From contig NZ_WOSY01000004.1 of NCBI RefSeq assembly GCF_011516755.1, positions 62,001-126,000 on the forward strand: 64,000 bases of DNA. The letters are read 5' to 3'. Shown piece after piece: positions 35,917 to 44,949 of the stretch. Under the pieces are notes generated by a model that did not search any database, was not told the origin of the DNA, and worked only from the letters and a program-made list of their open reading frames with translations. The stretch comes from Acetobacter conturbans. Lineage in GTDB: Bacteria; Pseudomonadota; Alphaproteobacteria; Acetobacterales; Acetobacteraceae. Within the stretch, counting starts at the first letter, position 1, and each line of letters begins with the position of its first letter. A program made the translations under genes and the position numbers.

Positions 35917-36310
35917 GACCATCCCCTTATGACCCCAGTCACTGCCAGGCGATGTGATTACGATACGGTAACGTATTCCCTCTGCGAAATGCGTAAAAAT
36001 ACCTAGCGAGGTAAGGGAGGGGCGGATGATGCAATAGTCATGCAGACAAATATTATGTCTTTGCAATGAGATGCAGATTGTGAGGCGTCAGCTTCCATAC
36101 CCGATAGCAAATAAAAGGCTCACGGCCACCGCTGGCGACCGGGTTCTGTCAGTGCCGTTTTGGAAATTCATGGCTTCAGGCAGCGATGAGAAATCACCGC
36201 AGGAATGTCTGTCAATGAACGGTTGAAGTTGGCCATCCGGGAGTGGAAGACCGTCAAGGACTGGGATCTATTTCTAAAAAGACCCTCAGCCCGTGGCAGA
36301 AAAGACGATT
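35917..36310. other. 394-base region between porin and ureG, porin promoter at one end
   Basis: The first 90 bases hold the porin promoter and TACG repeats. From 36070 to 36310 I see no gene; the stretch near 36160-36290 has ends (GTTTTGGAAATTC and ATTTCTAAAAAGACCCTC) loosely like the inverted repeats at 946-1099. It may be a worn repeat element. The A- and T-rich tract next to 36311 may help end the urease transcript. Confidence 0.35.
35963..35976. promoter_or_regulatory. TACG palindrome before the porin gene
   Basis: ATACG-GTAA-CGTAT is a 5-bp inverted repeat 47-60 bases before the porin start. A further ATGCGTA at 35989-35995 is close to the TTGCGTA half-site of the urtA promoter. Together they resemble a regulator binding region of the same type. 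Confidence 0.45.
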
Positions 36311-36943
36311 TTACTTTGATTTTTTGGGCTCCAGCCCCCCTTTGTCGCAAATAAAGCGGGCAATCGCTTCAACCCCTTCACCCGAGCGAATGTTGGTGAA
36401 CACGAACGGTCTTTCGCCACGCATGCGCTTGCTGTCGCGGTCCATGACGGACAGGTCCGCCCCGACATGCGGCGCAAGATCGATCTTGTTGATGACCAGC
36501 AGATCGCTTCTCGTAATGCCCGGACCACCCTTGCGGGGAATTTTGTCACCCGCCGACACGTCAATCACGTAGATCGTCAGGTCAGCGAGTTCCGGGCTGA
36601 AGGTGGCAGCCAGATTGTCACCGCCGCTTTCGACAAGAATAATATCCAGATTCGGAAACTTCGCATTCAGTTCATCGATACCGGCGAGATTGATGCTGGC
36701 ATCCTCGCGAATAGCCGTATGCGGGCAACCGCCCGTCTCGATCCCCATGATGCGCTCAGGTGGCAGAGACCCGGCGCGAGTGAGAAATTCAGCATCTTCA
36801 CGGGTATAAATATCATTGGTCAGAGCCGCGAGATCGAATTCATCGCGGAAACGACGGCAAAGCGCATCCATGAGAGCGGTCTTGCCCGTGCCGACCGGGC
36901 CGCCGATGCCTACACGCAGTGGGCCGTGATGTCTGGTTGTCAT
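36311..36943 (-). CDS. ureG: Urease accessory GTPase UreG
   Basis: A 210-residue GTPase that couples GTP hydrolysis to nickel delivery into urease. Its P-loop is [20 protein letters not shown], followed by the metal-binding [19 protein letters not shown] with the conserved Cys-Pro-His, then [20 protein letters not shown] and the guanine-specificity motif [18 protein letters not shown]. The length and motifs are standard. It overlaps ureF by four bases (ATGA) and is last in the urease operon, where it acts with UreF, UreD and UreE in the cytoplasm. Confidence 0.97.
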   Translation of the reverse strand: MTTRHHGPLRVGIGGPVGTGKTALMDALCRRFRDEFDLAALTNDIYTREDAEFLTRAGSLPPERIMGIETGGCPHTAIREDASINLAGIDELNAKFPNLDIILVESGGDNLAATFSPELADLTIYVIDVSAGDKIPRKGGPGITRSDLLVINKIDLAPHVGADLSVMDRDSKRMRGERPFVFTNIRSGEGVEAIARFICDKGGLEPKKSK

Positions 36944-37608
36944 GTCCTGAACAGCCTTGTTTCCTGAGTTTCATGATGCATAGCCGCAAGATCGGACCGG
37001 AAGCAGAGACCGCCGGCATCTTCCAGCGAGAGGGATTTCGTTATCGTCACAACATCCGCCATCTGCGCTTCAAGGGCGGCGAGTGTGCGCAAACCGTCTG
37101 TCTGGCCCAGAGGGATCAGGCGGACTGCTGCGGAGACAAGGGCTGACACCGCCACATGAGCGCAGCCGAGGGCCGCCATATCTTCGTCAAATCCTGCCGC
37201 CTTCAGGCTGACGCCATACATGACCGGCAACGGCCAGCGAATATCCAGCGTAGTGACGGAAGCGGGCAGGCAGTCCCAGACTTTTACTGCCCGTAAAAAA
37301 GCCTCTCCCTGTTTGACGGTTTCTTCAAATCGTTCGCGGGATGAGGCAAGGGCACAGGCTTCCTGCGCCACGGAGCGCATGGCGTCCGGAGTTTCGGCAC
37401 GCCATGCGGCTCGCAGCAGGATCAGATCGGTGTGAAGACTGCCGTGAGAGAGAAGATCTCCGATCCAGTCAACGAGTGTTGCAACACTGGTGACATCGCC
37501 ACACTCGATGGCCCATTCCAGACCGTGGCTGTAAGCGAACCCGCCTGTTGGAAAAGCCGGTGAAAGCCACGAAAGAAGCCGGGTGAGGCGGATGGAATCC
37601 ATTGTCAT
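36940..37608 (-). CDS. ureF: Urease accessory protein UreF
   Basis: A 222-residue all-helical activation factor that bridges UreD-urease and UreG and gates nickel delivery. It starts [33 protein letters not shown], the conserved UreF start, and contains [20 protein letters not shown] near residue 165. A second ATG two codons later could be the true start. The stop overlaps ureG. The gap from ureE is about a dozen bases, so ureE, ureF and ureG are one translational group. Confidence 0.95.
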   Translation of the reverse strand: MTMDSIRLTRLLSWLSPAFPTGGFAYSHGLEWAIECGDVTSVATLVDWIGDLLSHGSLHTDLILLRAAWRAETPDAMRSVAQEACALASSRERFEETVKQGEAFLRAVKVWDCLPASVTTLDIRWPLPVMYGVSLKAAGFDEDMAALGCAHVAVSALVSAAVRLIPLGQTDGLRTLAALEAQMADVVTITKSLSLEDAGGLCFRSDLAAMHHETQETRLFRT

Positions 37609-37620
37609 GGGTAAAAGCGA

Positions 37621-38127
37621 TCAATGATGATGGTGGTGATGGCCATCTCCATGATCGTGGACGTGATCATGGGAGTGCGCGTGGCTCTCTCCATGCCCGG
37701 AGGAATACGCGCCTGTTTCGGGATCGAACGGAGCGCGAATGGTGTGGATATGGCCGCCCAGACCCCGCACCATGTCTGCAATCACATGGTCGTTGCGGAT
37801 CAGGATGCGTTTTTCCTCGATCATCGCGGGCAGATGACGATTGCCAAGGTGCCATGCCATCCGCAGGAGATGGAGCGTGTCATGGCCCGTCACCTCCAGC
37901 AGGTCTTCCTCCTGAGCTTCGACCAACACGACACGCCCATCGTCCAGCAGTAGACCGTCGCCGGTGCGTAAAAGGCGCGCATGTTCCAGATCGAGCAACA
38001 CACGGACTCCTGAGCGCAGATCGAGCATCATCCGGCGCCTGTGGCGCCCCTCATAATCGGCGGAGAAGACATCGCACTCACGCGCACGGTCCCAGCTTCC
38101 CGCTGGCAGGATTTCAGAACATTTCAT
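37621..38127 (-). CDS. ureE: Urease accessory nickel metallochaperone UreE
   Basis: A 168-residue nickel-binding chaperone that hands Ni2+ to UreG. The N-terminal half (SADYEGRHRRRMMLDLRSGV) is the peptide-binding domain. The C-terminal half carries the metal site with LGNRHLPA and LLRMAWHLGNRH. The tail is extremely His-rich (HAHSHDHVHDHGDGHHHHHH at the end), as in Klebsiella UreE, and can store several nickel ions. It starts one base after the ureC stop. The His tail is encoded by a run of CAT/CAC codons close to the stop and could vary in length between strains. Confidence 0.96.
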   Translation of the reverse strand: MKCSEILPAGSWDRARECDVFSADYEGRHRRRMMLDLRSGVRVLLDLEHARLLRTGDGLLLDDGRVVLVEAQEEDLLEVTGHDTLHLLRMAWHLGNRHLPAMIEEKRILIRNDHVIADMVRGLGGHIHTIRAPFDPETGAYSSGHGESHAHSHDHVHDHGDGHHHHHH

Positions 38128-38128
38128 G

Positions 38129-39835
38129 TCAGAACAGGAAATAACGCTGGGCCATAGGAAGAATCTCCGCCGGTTCGCACGTCAGCAGCACGCCATCCGC
38201 ACGAACTTCATAGGTTTCAGGATCGACCTCGATCAACGGGGTCGCATCGTTGTGGATCATGCTTCGTTTGCCAATCCCGCCGCGCGTATCGGACACAGCC
38301 GACAGACGACGGTTCAGACCGAGCTTGCGGCCGATATCATCTTCCAGAGCGGCCTGCGAGACGAAGGTCACACAGGTCGCGGCGAGGGAGCCGCCAAGAC
38401 CGCCGAACATCATCCGCCCATGCACTGGCTGCGGTGTCGGGATGGAGGCATTCGGATCGCCCATCATCGCATAGACGATGGCGCCGCCTTTGATGATCAG
38501 ATCGGGTTTGACGCCAAAGAAAGCCGGATCCCACAGGACCAGATCAGCCAGTTTCCCCACTTCGACCGAGCCGACTTCATGAGAAAGGCCGTGCGAGATT
38601 GCCGGATTGATCGTGTATTTTGCGATGTAGCGTTTGGCGCGGTTGTTGTCCGCATCGCCATCGCCCGGCAACGCTCCACGCTGAATCTTCATCTTGTGGG
38701 CAGTCTGCCACGTGCGGATGGAGACTTCCCCCACACGACCCATGGCCTGACTGTCCGATGACATCATCGACAGCACACCCATGTCGTGAAAGATGTCCTC
38801 GGCAGCGATGGTTTCCCGACGGATGCGACTTTCCGCAAACGCGATATCTTCCGGCAGGCTCGGGTTGAGATGATGGCACACCATGAGCATGTCGAGATGC
38901 TCGTCAAGCGTGTTGATCGTGTAGGGACGCGTCGGGTTGGTGGAAGAGGGCAGGACGTTCGGCAGCCCGGCCACGCGGATGATGTCCGGCGCATGACCGC
39001 CGCCTGCACCTTCGGTGTGGAAGGCGTGGATGGTGCGTCCCTTGAACGCGGCGATGGTGTCCTCGACGAACCCGCTTTCGTTGAGCGTGTCGGTGTGGAT
39101 CATCACCTGCACATCCATGCGATCCGCAACGGACAGGCAGCAGTCGATGGCGGCAGGTGTGGAACCCCAGTCTTCGTGCAGCTTCAGGCAGCACGCGCCA
39201 GCACGCACCATCTCTTCGAGCGCCTCGGGGCGGGATGCATTGCCCTTGCCGGCGAAGGCCAGATTGACGGGCAGGGCTTCGGCGGCCTGAAGCATTCGCG
39301 CCATATGCCAGGGACCGGGCGTGCAGGTGGTGGCCGATGTGCCGGTCGCCGGGCCAGTGCCGCCGCCGAGCATCGTGGTGATGCCGGAGGACAGGGCTTC
39401 CTCGACCTGTTGCGGGCAGATGTAATGGATGTGGCTGTCGATCCCGCCCGCCGTGAGGATCTTGCCTTCACCGGCAATGACCTCCGTTCCGGGTCCGACG
39501 ATGATGTTCACGCCCGGCTGTATGTCGGGATTGCCCGCCTTGCCGATGGTGTGGATGCGTCCCGCCACAATGCCGACATCCGCTTTCACGATGCCCCAGT
39601 GATCGAGGATCACCGCATTGGTGATGACGGTGTCCACGGCCCCTTCGGCGTTGGTGCGCTGGGATTGCCCCATGCCGTCGCGGATGGTCTTGCCGCCGCC
39701 GAACTTCACTTCCTCGCCATAGATGGTGAAGTCTTTTTCGATTTCGATCAGCAGCGCCGTGTCGGCCAGCCTGATCCGGTCACCCGTGGTCGGCCCATAC
39801 GTCATGGCGTAGTCAAAGCGGCTCAGTCTCGCCAT
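38129..39835 (-). CDS. ureC: Urease subunit alpha
   Basis: The 568-residue catalytic subunit of urease, which hydrolyses urea to ammonia and carbamate with two nickel ions. It starts [20 protein letters not shown] after the initiator. The metal-binding Lys that becomes carbamylated lies in [19 protein letters not shown] near residue 220. His ligands are in [14 protein letters not shown] and [20 protein letters not shown]. The mobile flap His region is [20 protein letters not shown]. All expected catalytic residues are visible and the length is standard. It shares a base with the ureB stop (TGATG) and is followed by ureE. Confidence 0.98.
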   Translation of the reverse strand: MARLSRFDYAMTYGPTTGDRIRLADTALLIEIEKDFTIYGEEVKFGGGKTIRDGMGQSQRTNAEGAVDTVITNAVILDHWGIVKADVGIVAGRIHTIGKAGNPDIQPGVNIIVGPGTEVIAGEGKILTAGGIDSHIHYICPQQVEEALSSGITTMLGGGTGPATGTSATTCTPGPWHMARMLQAAEALPVNLAFAGKGNASRPEALEEMVRAGACCLKLHEDWGSTPAAIDCCLSVADRMDVQVMIHTDTLNESGFVEDTIAAFKGRTIHAFHTEGAGGGHAPDIIRVAGLPNVLPSSTNPTRPYTINTLDEHLDMLMVCHHLNPSLPEDIAFAESRIRRETIAAEDIFHDMGVLSMMSSDSQAMGRVGEVSIRTWQTAHKMKIQRGALPGDGDADNNRAKRYIAKYTINPAISHGLSHEVGSVEVGKLADLVLWDPAFFGVKPDLIIKGGAIVYAMMGDPNASIPTPQPVHGRMMFGGLGGSLAATCVTFVSQAALEDDIGRKLGLNRRLSAVSDTRGGIGKRSMIHNDATPLIEVDPETYEVRADGVLLTCEPAEILPMAQRYFLF

Positions 39836-40176
39836 CAGTCGATGTCTCCCATCACGTCGCCTCGAAAACCGATAGCGCGTCGTGCGCCCCGGAACGGCAC
39901 GAGCACCACTTCATGTTCCTGTCCCGGCTCGAAGCGCAGCGCCCCGCCGGAGGGTACGTCCAGCCGCCGCCCGAGCGCTTTATCCCGGTCGAACTTCAGG
40001 GCCGGGTTGGTTTCCGCAAAATGATAGTGGCTGCCGACCTGAATCGGACGATCGCCCGTATTGACGACGCGCAGCGTGACACGCTCGGCACCCGCGTTCA
40101 GTTCGATGTCGCCGTCTTTCGGGAAGAACTCGCCGGGGACAGCGCCGGGGGGGAGGGGGTCAGCGTATCGGGTCAT
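39835..40176 (-). CDS. ureB: Urease subunit beta
   Basis: A 113-residue structural subunit. It contains the family block [20 protein letters not shown] near residue 40 and [20 protein letters not shown]. The N-terminal extension ([20 protein letters not shown]) matches the usual start, PGE with the inter-subunit contact. It overlaps ureA by 17 bases and ureC by one, as is common in separate three-subunit ureases. Confidence 0.97.
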   Translation of the reverse strand: MTRYADPLPPGAVPGEFFPKDGDIELNAGAERVTLRVVNTGDRPIQVGSHYHFAETNPALKFDRDKALGRRLDVPSGGALRFEPGQEHEVVLVPFRGARRAIGFRGDVMGDID

Positions 40177-40462
40177 GGACCGTCACCAGCTTTGTGCCAT
40201 CGGGGAAGGTCGCTTCAACCTGAACGTCGTGGATCATCTCCGGCACGCCCTGCATGACCTGTTCGCGGGTGATGACATGGCCGCCACGCTCCATCAGGTC
40301 GGCGACGCTGACGCCATCGCGCGCGCCCTCGACCACGAAATCGGTGATCAGGGCGATGGCTTCCGGGTAGTTCAGTTTGACGCCCCGTTTTAGCCGCTTT
40401 CGGGCGACGATGGCCGCCATGGCGACCAGCAGTTTGTCCTTTTCCCGCGGCGTCAGTTTCAT
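40160..40462 (-). CDS. ureA: Urease subunit gamma
   Basis: A 100-residue structural subunit of urease. It starts [20 protein letters not shown] and has [20 protein letters not shown], then [20 protein letters not shown] at the end. Length and sequence are the standard form. It begins 67 bases after ureD and overlaps ureB. With UreB and UreC it forms the trimeric (alpha-beta-gamma)3 enzyme in the cytoplasm. Confidence 0.97.
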   Translation of the reverse strand: MKLTPREKDKLLVAMAAIVARKRLKRGVKLNYPEAIALITDFVVEGARDGVSVADLMERGGHVITREQVMQGVPEMIHDVQVEATFPDGTKLVTVHDPIR

Positions 40463-40529
40463 GCCCTGAATGCTCCCCTGTCCAGTGTGAGACGGCCAGC
40501 CCGCCGCTCTTTCATTCGATCCTGCCTTA

Positions 40530-41357
40530 TCATGTGCGCCACGTCACCGGATCTCCGTGCCCATTCCGCAGAATGGAGAGCAGGCGCCGCGTGAGGCGCG
40601 ACATGGTGAGACTGCTTGCTCCGAGCCCGCGCACCACGAGCATGCCGTTCCAGGCGGAAGCGGCGGCTTCCACGTCATCCCGTTCAGTGAGAACTGCCCG
40701 AACAGGGGCCAGCCACGTCTCCGCATCGGGCGCGACCAGCCAGAGGGTCATCATCACGGTACGTCCGGCGGCGACGGCTTTTTTTGCCAGCAGGCTTGCA
40801 AGCGGTCCTTCCGCGATCAGCGACTCAACCCACAGTACGTCACCGTCCCGTTTCACCCGCAACCGGTCCCGCAGATGAATATGCTCGACCGTCTCATCCG
40901 AACCTGATCGTCCGAAAACCCGTGTTTCACAGCCGAGAAACGTGGCGTCTCCGGCCATCTCGATCTCCAGCAGGCGGGAAGTCGCGCTCCGATCGAAAAA
41001 GATCGTCTCCAGAGGCAGCCAGTCCAGCCGTGCGCCTGCATCGACCCGGCAGCGCGCTTCGATCAGAGCGGGTGTGTCCTGCTCGCGGGCCTTGTAAATC
41101 CGTTCCGCCGCCTGTGTCGTGACGGTCAGATGACTGCCCGCGCGGCAGATAATCTCGCCGGTGATCCGGTCTCCCGCCGCAATGCCTCCGGACACGTTGA
41201 CCAGCACGGCTTCCGGCGTTCCCTGCGGGCGACGCGGCATCAGGATGCGGCAACAGCCCTGCTGTCGCAGTCCGGCGACCCGCGTCACCTGATCCGACAG
41301 GCGCACCTCCAGTCCGTAGGCTCCGACAGCCCGTTCCAGCGAGCCAGATGGAGTCAT
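40530..41357 (-). CDS. ureD: Urease accessory protein UreD
   Basis: A 275-residue scaffold protein that binds apo-urease and UreF during nickel insertion. Family segments are [39 protein letters not shown] and [20 protein letters not shown]. It is first in the urease operon, which then runs ureA-ureB-ureC-ureE-ureF-ureG. The divergent neighbour is a ureohydrolase gene, and the 256-base gap contains a TACGTA sequence at 41474-41479 that may relate to the TACG motifs elsewhere in the locus. Confidence 0.95.
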   Translation of the reverse strand: MTPSGSLERAVGAYGLEVRLSDQVTRVAGLRQQGCCRILMPRRPQGTPEAVLVNVSGGIAAGDRITGEIICRAGSHLTVTTQAAERIYKAREQDTPALIEARCRVDAGARLDWLPLETIFFDRSATSRLLEIEMAGDATFLGCETRVFGRSGSDETVEHIHLRDRLRVKRDGDVLWVESLIAEGPLASLLAKKAVAAGRTVMMTLWLVAPDAETWLAPVRAVLTERDDVEAAASAWNGMLVVRGLGASSLTMSRLTRRLLSILRNGHGDPVTWRT

Positions 41358-41473
41358 TCGTTTTCAGGCTTATGCAGGAGTCGTGACGCGATCGGTCCGT
41401 TCGTTTTTCGTCTTTTCATTGACTCCATCCAGCACACAAAGACGCCCATTTCCAGTTGCTCAATGGGGGAAAT

Positions 41474-41479
41474 TACGTA
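41474..41479. promoter_or_regulatory. TACGTA site in the ureD/speB gap
   Basis: A self-complementary TACGTA lies in the divergent intergenic region, about 117 bases before ureD and 135 before the ureohydrolase gene. It shares the TACG/CGTA half-sites seen before urtA and the porin gene. Such a short motif can occur by chance, so support is weak. Confidence 0.25.
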
Positions 41480-41613
41480 TCTGATTCCCGGACAGCCGGG
41501 TCGGTCCCGTTTGCTTCACCATGGATGGAACTGAACTTTGGTCACGTCGAATGGTTCTTTCGCATCCGTTATGATCCAGTGAATAAAATTCGTGCAGCAG
41601 GAGTAAAGAGGTC

Positions 41614-42666
41614 ATGGACGAAACCAAACTGGAGATGCTGCGCAAAAAATACGGTGCGGCGTCCGGCAGCGAGATGTTCGATCCTGAGTTTCAGGCTGTT
41701 GCCGCGACCCAGTTTTCGACCGATGGCAGGCGCAGCAAGCCCTATTCGGGTGTGCCGACTTTCCTCGGCCTGCCTTATCATCCCGATGCGTCCTCGTCCG
41801 ATGATTTCGGGGGGCTGGATGTCGCGGTGGTCGGCGTGCCGATGGATCTCGGAGTCACCAACCGTTCCGGCTCCCGTTTCGGTCCCCGAGCCGTGCGCGA
41901 GATGGAGCGCATCGGTCCGTATGAGCATGTGCTGAAGCGGGTTCCGGCAAGCCTGTGTAAGGCTGCCGATATCGGAGACGTTCCGTTCCGGAGCCGTTTC
42001 AGCCTTGAGAAATCCCACGAGGATATTCAGGCGTTCTACGGTCGTCTTGCGCAGGCGGGCGTGGTGCCTCTATCGGTCGGCGGCGATCACTCCATCAGCT
42101 ACTCCATCCTCAAGGCGCTCGGCGAGAAGCAGCCTGTGGGGATGGTGCATTTCGATGCGCACTGCGACACGAGCGGCGAGTACGAGGGCGCGAAATTCCA
42201 TCATGGCGGTCCGTTCCGCCTTGCTGTTCTGGACGGTGTGCTGGACCCGGAACGGTGCGTGCAGATCGGTATCCGTGGCTCATCCGAGTATCTGTGGGAG
42301 TTCTCGAAGGATTCCGGCATGACAGTCATTCACGGCGAAGACGTGCCGAAGCTCGGGACCGAGGCGATTCTGGAAACTGTCCGCAAGGTGATCGGCACGG
42401 GGCCGGTCTATGTCAGTTTTGATGTGGACTGCCTTGATCCGGCTTTCGCCCCCGGTACCGGAACGCCCGAGATCGGTGGCCTGACGACCCGCGAGGCGCT
42501 GGAGCTTCTGCGCGGGCTGGACGGCCTGAATGTCATCGGCGGCGATGTGGTTGAGGTTGCCCCGCAATATGACGCCACGACCAACACCGCGCATGCGGCA
42601 GCGCAGGTTCTGTTCGAGATCTTCAATCTGGTGGCGGGCAATCTTGACGCCAGCCAAAAGAAGTAA
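41614..42666 (+). CDS. speB: Ureohydrolase, agmatinase-like
   Basis: A 350-residue manganese ureohydrolase that splits a guanidino compound into urea and an amine. The metal ligands are in SVGGDHSISYS, HFDAHCDTSG and SFDVDCLDPAFAPGTGTPEIGG. The family is agmatinase/guanidinobutyrase; close relatives act on guanidine, and motifs alone do not separate these. The ribosome site AGGAG lies behind GTAAAGAGGTC before the ATG. The N-terminus (about 60 residues before DVAVVGVPMDLGV) is longer than in the E. coli enzyme and resembles the forms found in alphaproteobacteria. The position beside urease fits: urea made here becomes ammonia. Confidence 0.9.
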   Translation: MDETKLEMLRKKYGAASGSEMFDPEFQAVAATQFSTDGRRSKPYSGVPTFLGLPYHPDASSSDDFGGLDVAVVGVPMDLGVTNRSGSRFGPRAVREMERIGPYEHVLKRVPASLCKAADIGDVPFRSRFSLEKSHEDIQAFYGRLAQAGVVPLSVGGDHSISYSILKALGEKQPVGMVHFDAHCDTSGEYEGAKFHHGGPFRLAVLDGVLDPERCVQIGIRGSSEYLWEFSKDSGMTVIHGEDVPKLGTEAILETVRKVIGTGPVYVSFDVDCLDPAFAPGTGTPEIGGLTTREALELLRGLDGLNVIGGDVVEVAPQYDATTNTAHAAAQVLFEIFNLVAGNLDASQKK

Positions 42667-42894
42667 GGTGAGTCCCGGTTGCCGCCTTCGTAACTGATGG
42701 CGGAAATCTCGGTTCCCGGTGGAAAGCCAAGATGTAACAGGGAGTTCAGGCCTGTCCGTCGCTTGCTTCTTGGGTTTCGGGCGAAGGATCGGCTATAGGG
42801 GCAGGGGGCGCACATTCGGTGCACCCAATACGGCACGGCGCACTCCGGAGGCGCCGTGGCAGCGATCCGTTTGCTGTCCCAGGGAGGACCTTGC

Positions 42895-44406
42895 ATGCAG
42901 GCTGACACTCCGGCGCGTTCCGCCGTTGTCGACCTTGGTTCCAACTCCGTTCGCATGGTGGTGTTCGACGGGATCTCCCGCAATCCGGTTCCCATTTTCA
43001 ATGAAAAGGCGGTTCTGCGCCTCGGTCGCGGCCTGACCCGTACGGGTCGGCTGAACGACGAGGGCGTGGCCATGGCCGTGGACGTGCTGCGCCGGTTTCA
43101 CGCCATCGCCTGCGGCATGAATGCGAATCCTTTCGAAATTCTGGCGACGGCCGCAGTTCGGGATGCCTCCAACGGTCCGGAATTTGTCGCTTCGCTACGG
43201 CAGATCATGCCGGATGTGCCCATCCGCATCCTGTCCGGAATCGAGGAGGCCGATCATTCCGCGCTTGGCGTGCTGTGTGGCATTCCGGAAGCCAATGGCC
43301 TTGTGGCTGATATCGGTGGCGGCTCGCTGGAACTGATCCGCATCGACGCGGAAGGGCGGCACGACGCGGATACCCTGCCTCTTGGGGTGATTCGCCTGAG
43401 CGATCGCGCCGAGGGAGAACTCGCTGTTGCCAAGAGTCTGGCGGACAGCGATCTGAAGGGCGTTGAGTGGCTCGACAGCATGAAGGGGCGCACCCTTTAT
43501 CTGGTCGGGGGCGCTTTCCGTGCGCTGGCCCGCCTCCAGATCGCCCGCACCAATTATCCGCTGAATATCCTTCATTATTATACGATGACGCCCCAGACAG
43601 CCCGCGAAATGACCGGCTGGCTGATCCAGAGCAATCGTCGGATGCTCGAACGTCTTCCCGGTGCGCCCCGCAAACGCCTCGACGATGTGCCCTTCGCGGC
43701 GACTGTTCTGCGCCGACTGCTCAAGCGTGTCGAACCCGACAGGATCGTGTTCTGTGTCGATGGCCTCCGCGAAGGATGGTACGCGCTCAACGTCGCGCAC
43801 GAATTGCAGCATGAAGATCCTCTGGAAGCCGTGGCCCGCGAGATGTGCGAGCGTCTCGGGCGCAGCCTGACTCTTCCTTCCGCTCTGTTCGCGTGGACGG
43901 CAGAGGTGTTTCCGTACGAAACCGCCCGGCAGGAACGGCTCCGGAAGGTGGCCTGCTGGCTGTCGGATGTCGGCAGCCACGATCACCCTGAATATCGGGC
44001 GGAGCAGACATTCCTGCGGATCCTGTGGATGCAGGGCGCGGGTGTGGATCACGAGGCACGGGCGGCACTCGCTCTGGCGCTGGCCGTGCGCTACGAGGCT
44101 GAAACGGACGCCGCATGGCTGGCGCCGGCCCGCGCTTTGCTGGATGCCGACACTTTCACATGGGCGGTCACGCTCGGTCTCGCCCTGCGTCTTGCATCGG
44201 CCTTATGCGGTGGCACCGAAACGTTGCTCGACGGGACGCGCCTTGAGCGCGGCGACACAGAGCTGTGCCTGCACCTTACGTCCGCGCGTGTTGCGGTGCG
44301 GGGCGACTCGGTCAAGCGGCGGCTGGCGCGGCTTGGGCAGGCGATGGATCTTGAGACGCGACTGGATGAAGCACCAGTCCATTCGGCTGCTTTCCCGATC
44401 CCCTGA
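42895..44406 (+). CDS. ppx: Exopolyphosphatase / Ppx-GppA phosphatase
   Basis: A 503-residue ASKHA-fold phosphatase that degrades polyphosphate or pppGpp. The phosphate-binding segments are SAVVDLGSNSVRMVVFDG near residue 10 and NGLVADIGGGSLELIRID near 140. ILSGIEEADHSALGVL and the helical C-terminal extension with HD-like character (CWLSDVGSHDHPEYRAEQTF) favour the longer Ppx type. The start at 42895 follows AGGGAGGA with seven bases spacing; the frame is open 13 codons further upstream without a good site. It stands alone between the ureohydrolase gene and the kinase operon, and ends at an imperfect hairpin. Confidence 0.93.
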   Translation: MQADTPARSAVVDLGSNSVRMVVFDGISRNPVPIFNEKAVLRLGRGLTRTGRLNDEGVAMAVDVLRRFHAIACGMNANPFEILATAAVRDASNGPEFVASLRQIMPDVPIRILSGIEEADHSALGVLCGIPEANGLVADIGGGSLELIRIDAEGRHDADTLPLGVIRLSDRAEGELAVAKSLADSDLKGVEWLDSMKGRTLYLVGGAFRALARLQIARTNYPLNILHYYTMTPQTAREMTGWLIQSNRRMLERLPGAPRKRLDDVPFAATVLRRLLKRVEPDRIVFCVDGLREGWYALNVAHELQHEDPLEAVAREMCERLGRSLTLPSALFAWTAEVFPYETARQERLRKVACWLSDVGSHDHPEYRAEQTFLRILWMQGAGVDHEARAALALALAVRYEAETDAAWLAPARALLDADTFTWAVTLGLALRLASALCGGTETLLDGTRLERGDTELCLHLTSARVAVRGDSVKRRLARLGQAMDLETRLDEAPVHSAAFPIP

Positions 44407-44433
44407 ATGGGCGCCTCCGAGCAGGACGGTAGT

Positions 44434-44461
44434 GTGCGTGCTGAATTAAAACAGCGCGCAC
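44434..44461. terminator. Hairpin after the exopolyphosphatase gene
   Basis: GTGCGTGCTG pairs with CAGCGCGCAC through ten bases (one G-T pair) around an AATTAAAA loop, 28 bases after the ppx stop. It is GC-rich but lacks a T-run. Confidence 0.5.
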
Positions 44462-44676
44462 CTGAGGGCTGCCCTGATCCAGACAGTTTTGTGTGACGAT
44501 CTGTGTATTTGGTGAAGACCGTACACGCATTTGCGAAGATCGTTTCATACCCTGCCACCGTATGATGTCAGGTCTGGCCAGTCGATCCGGAACAGGTGCC
44601 GAAAGTGAGCCATTTCTGGCATCCCGGCAGCATGGGGCGACCGTCAGGAAGCGCCTTTGTCCACGGGAGTCCGTTG

Positions 44677-44949
44677 GTGAGCACACGCGACCAGATTTTT
44701 TCGGGCCTCTTGGCCTTCACACCGCAAACCGCGGCCGTGTTGTTGGATCATCCGGCGCACGATGGCGTTACGGGTTCCCGCAGCCGTGGCCCATCCGGTG
44801 TGACGATTCTGCCTGAGCAGTCACCTTTACTCCCGTTTACCGACTCTTCAGGTGCGACCTTGCTAATGGCGACGATCACCGCACGCGGACCGGCGGCAGT
44901 TCCGGCGAGCATGGTCTCTGCGGCTTCCTTTTCCTGCGAGGCGCGATGA
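44677..44949 (+). CDS. Small protein of unknown function, coupled to a kinase gene
   Basis: A candidate 90-residue protein from a GTG at 44677, seven bases behind GGGAG: MSTRDQIFSGLLAFTPQTAA with a low-complexity second half. No family, signal peptide or membrane helix is apparent. The reason to keep it is its stop, which overlaps the next gene's ATG as ATGA, and its codon use, similar to its neighbours. It could be a small regulator or accessory of the kinase, or a leader frame that only promotes kinase translation. An in-frame GTG at 44596 has no ribosome site. Confidence 0.5.
   Translation: MSTRDQIFSGLLAFTPQTAAVLLDHPAHDGVTGSRSRGPSGVTILPEQSPLLPFTDSSGATLLMATITARGPAAVPASMVSAASFSCEAR

Noticed and set aside
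38786-40024. 412-codon frame antisense to ureC and ureB
   Set aside because: Urease subunits are unmistakable on the minus strand; this frame is a by-product of their codon use.
41358-41613. Guanidine-type riboswitch before the ureohydrolase gene
   Set aside because: Checked because a guanidine role was conceivable; I saw no consensus conserved blocks of known guanidine riboswitches.
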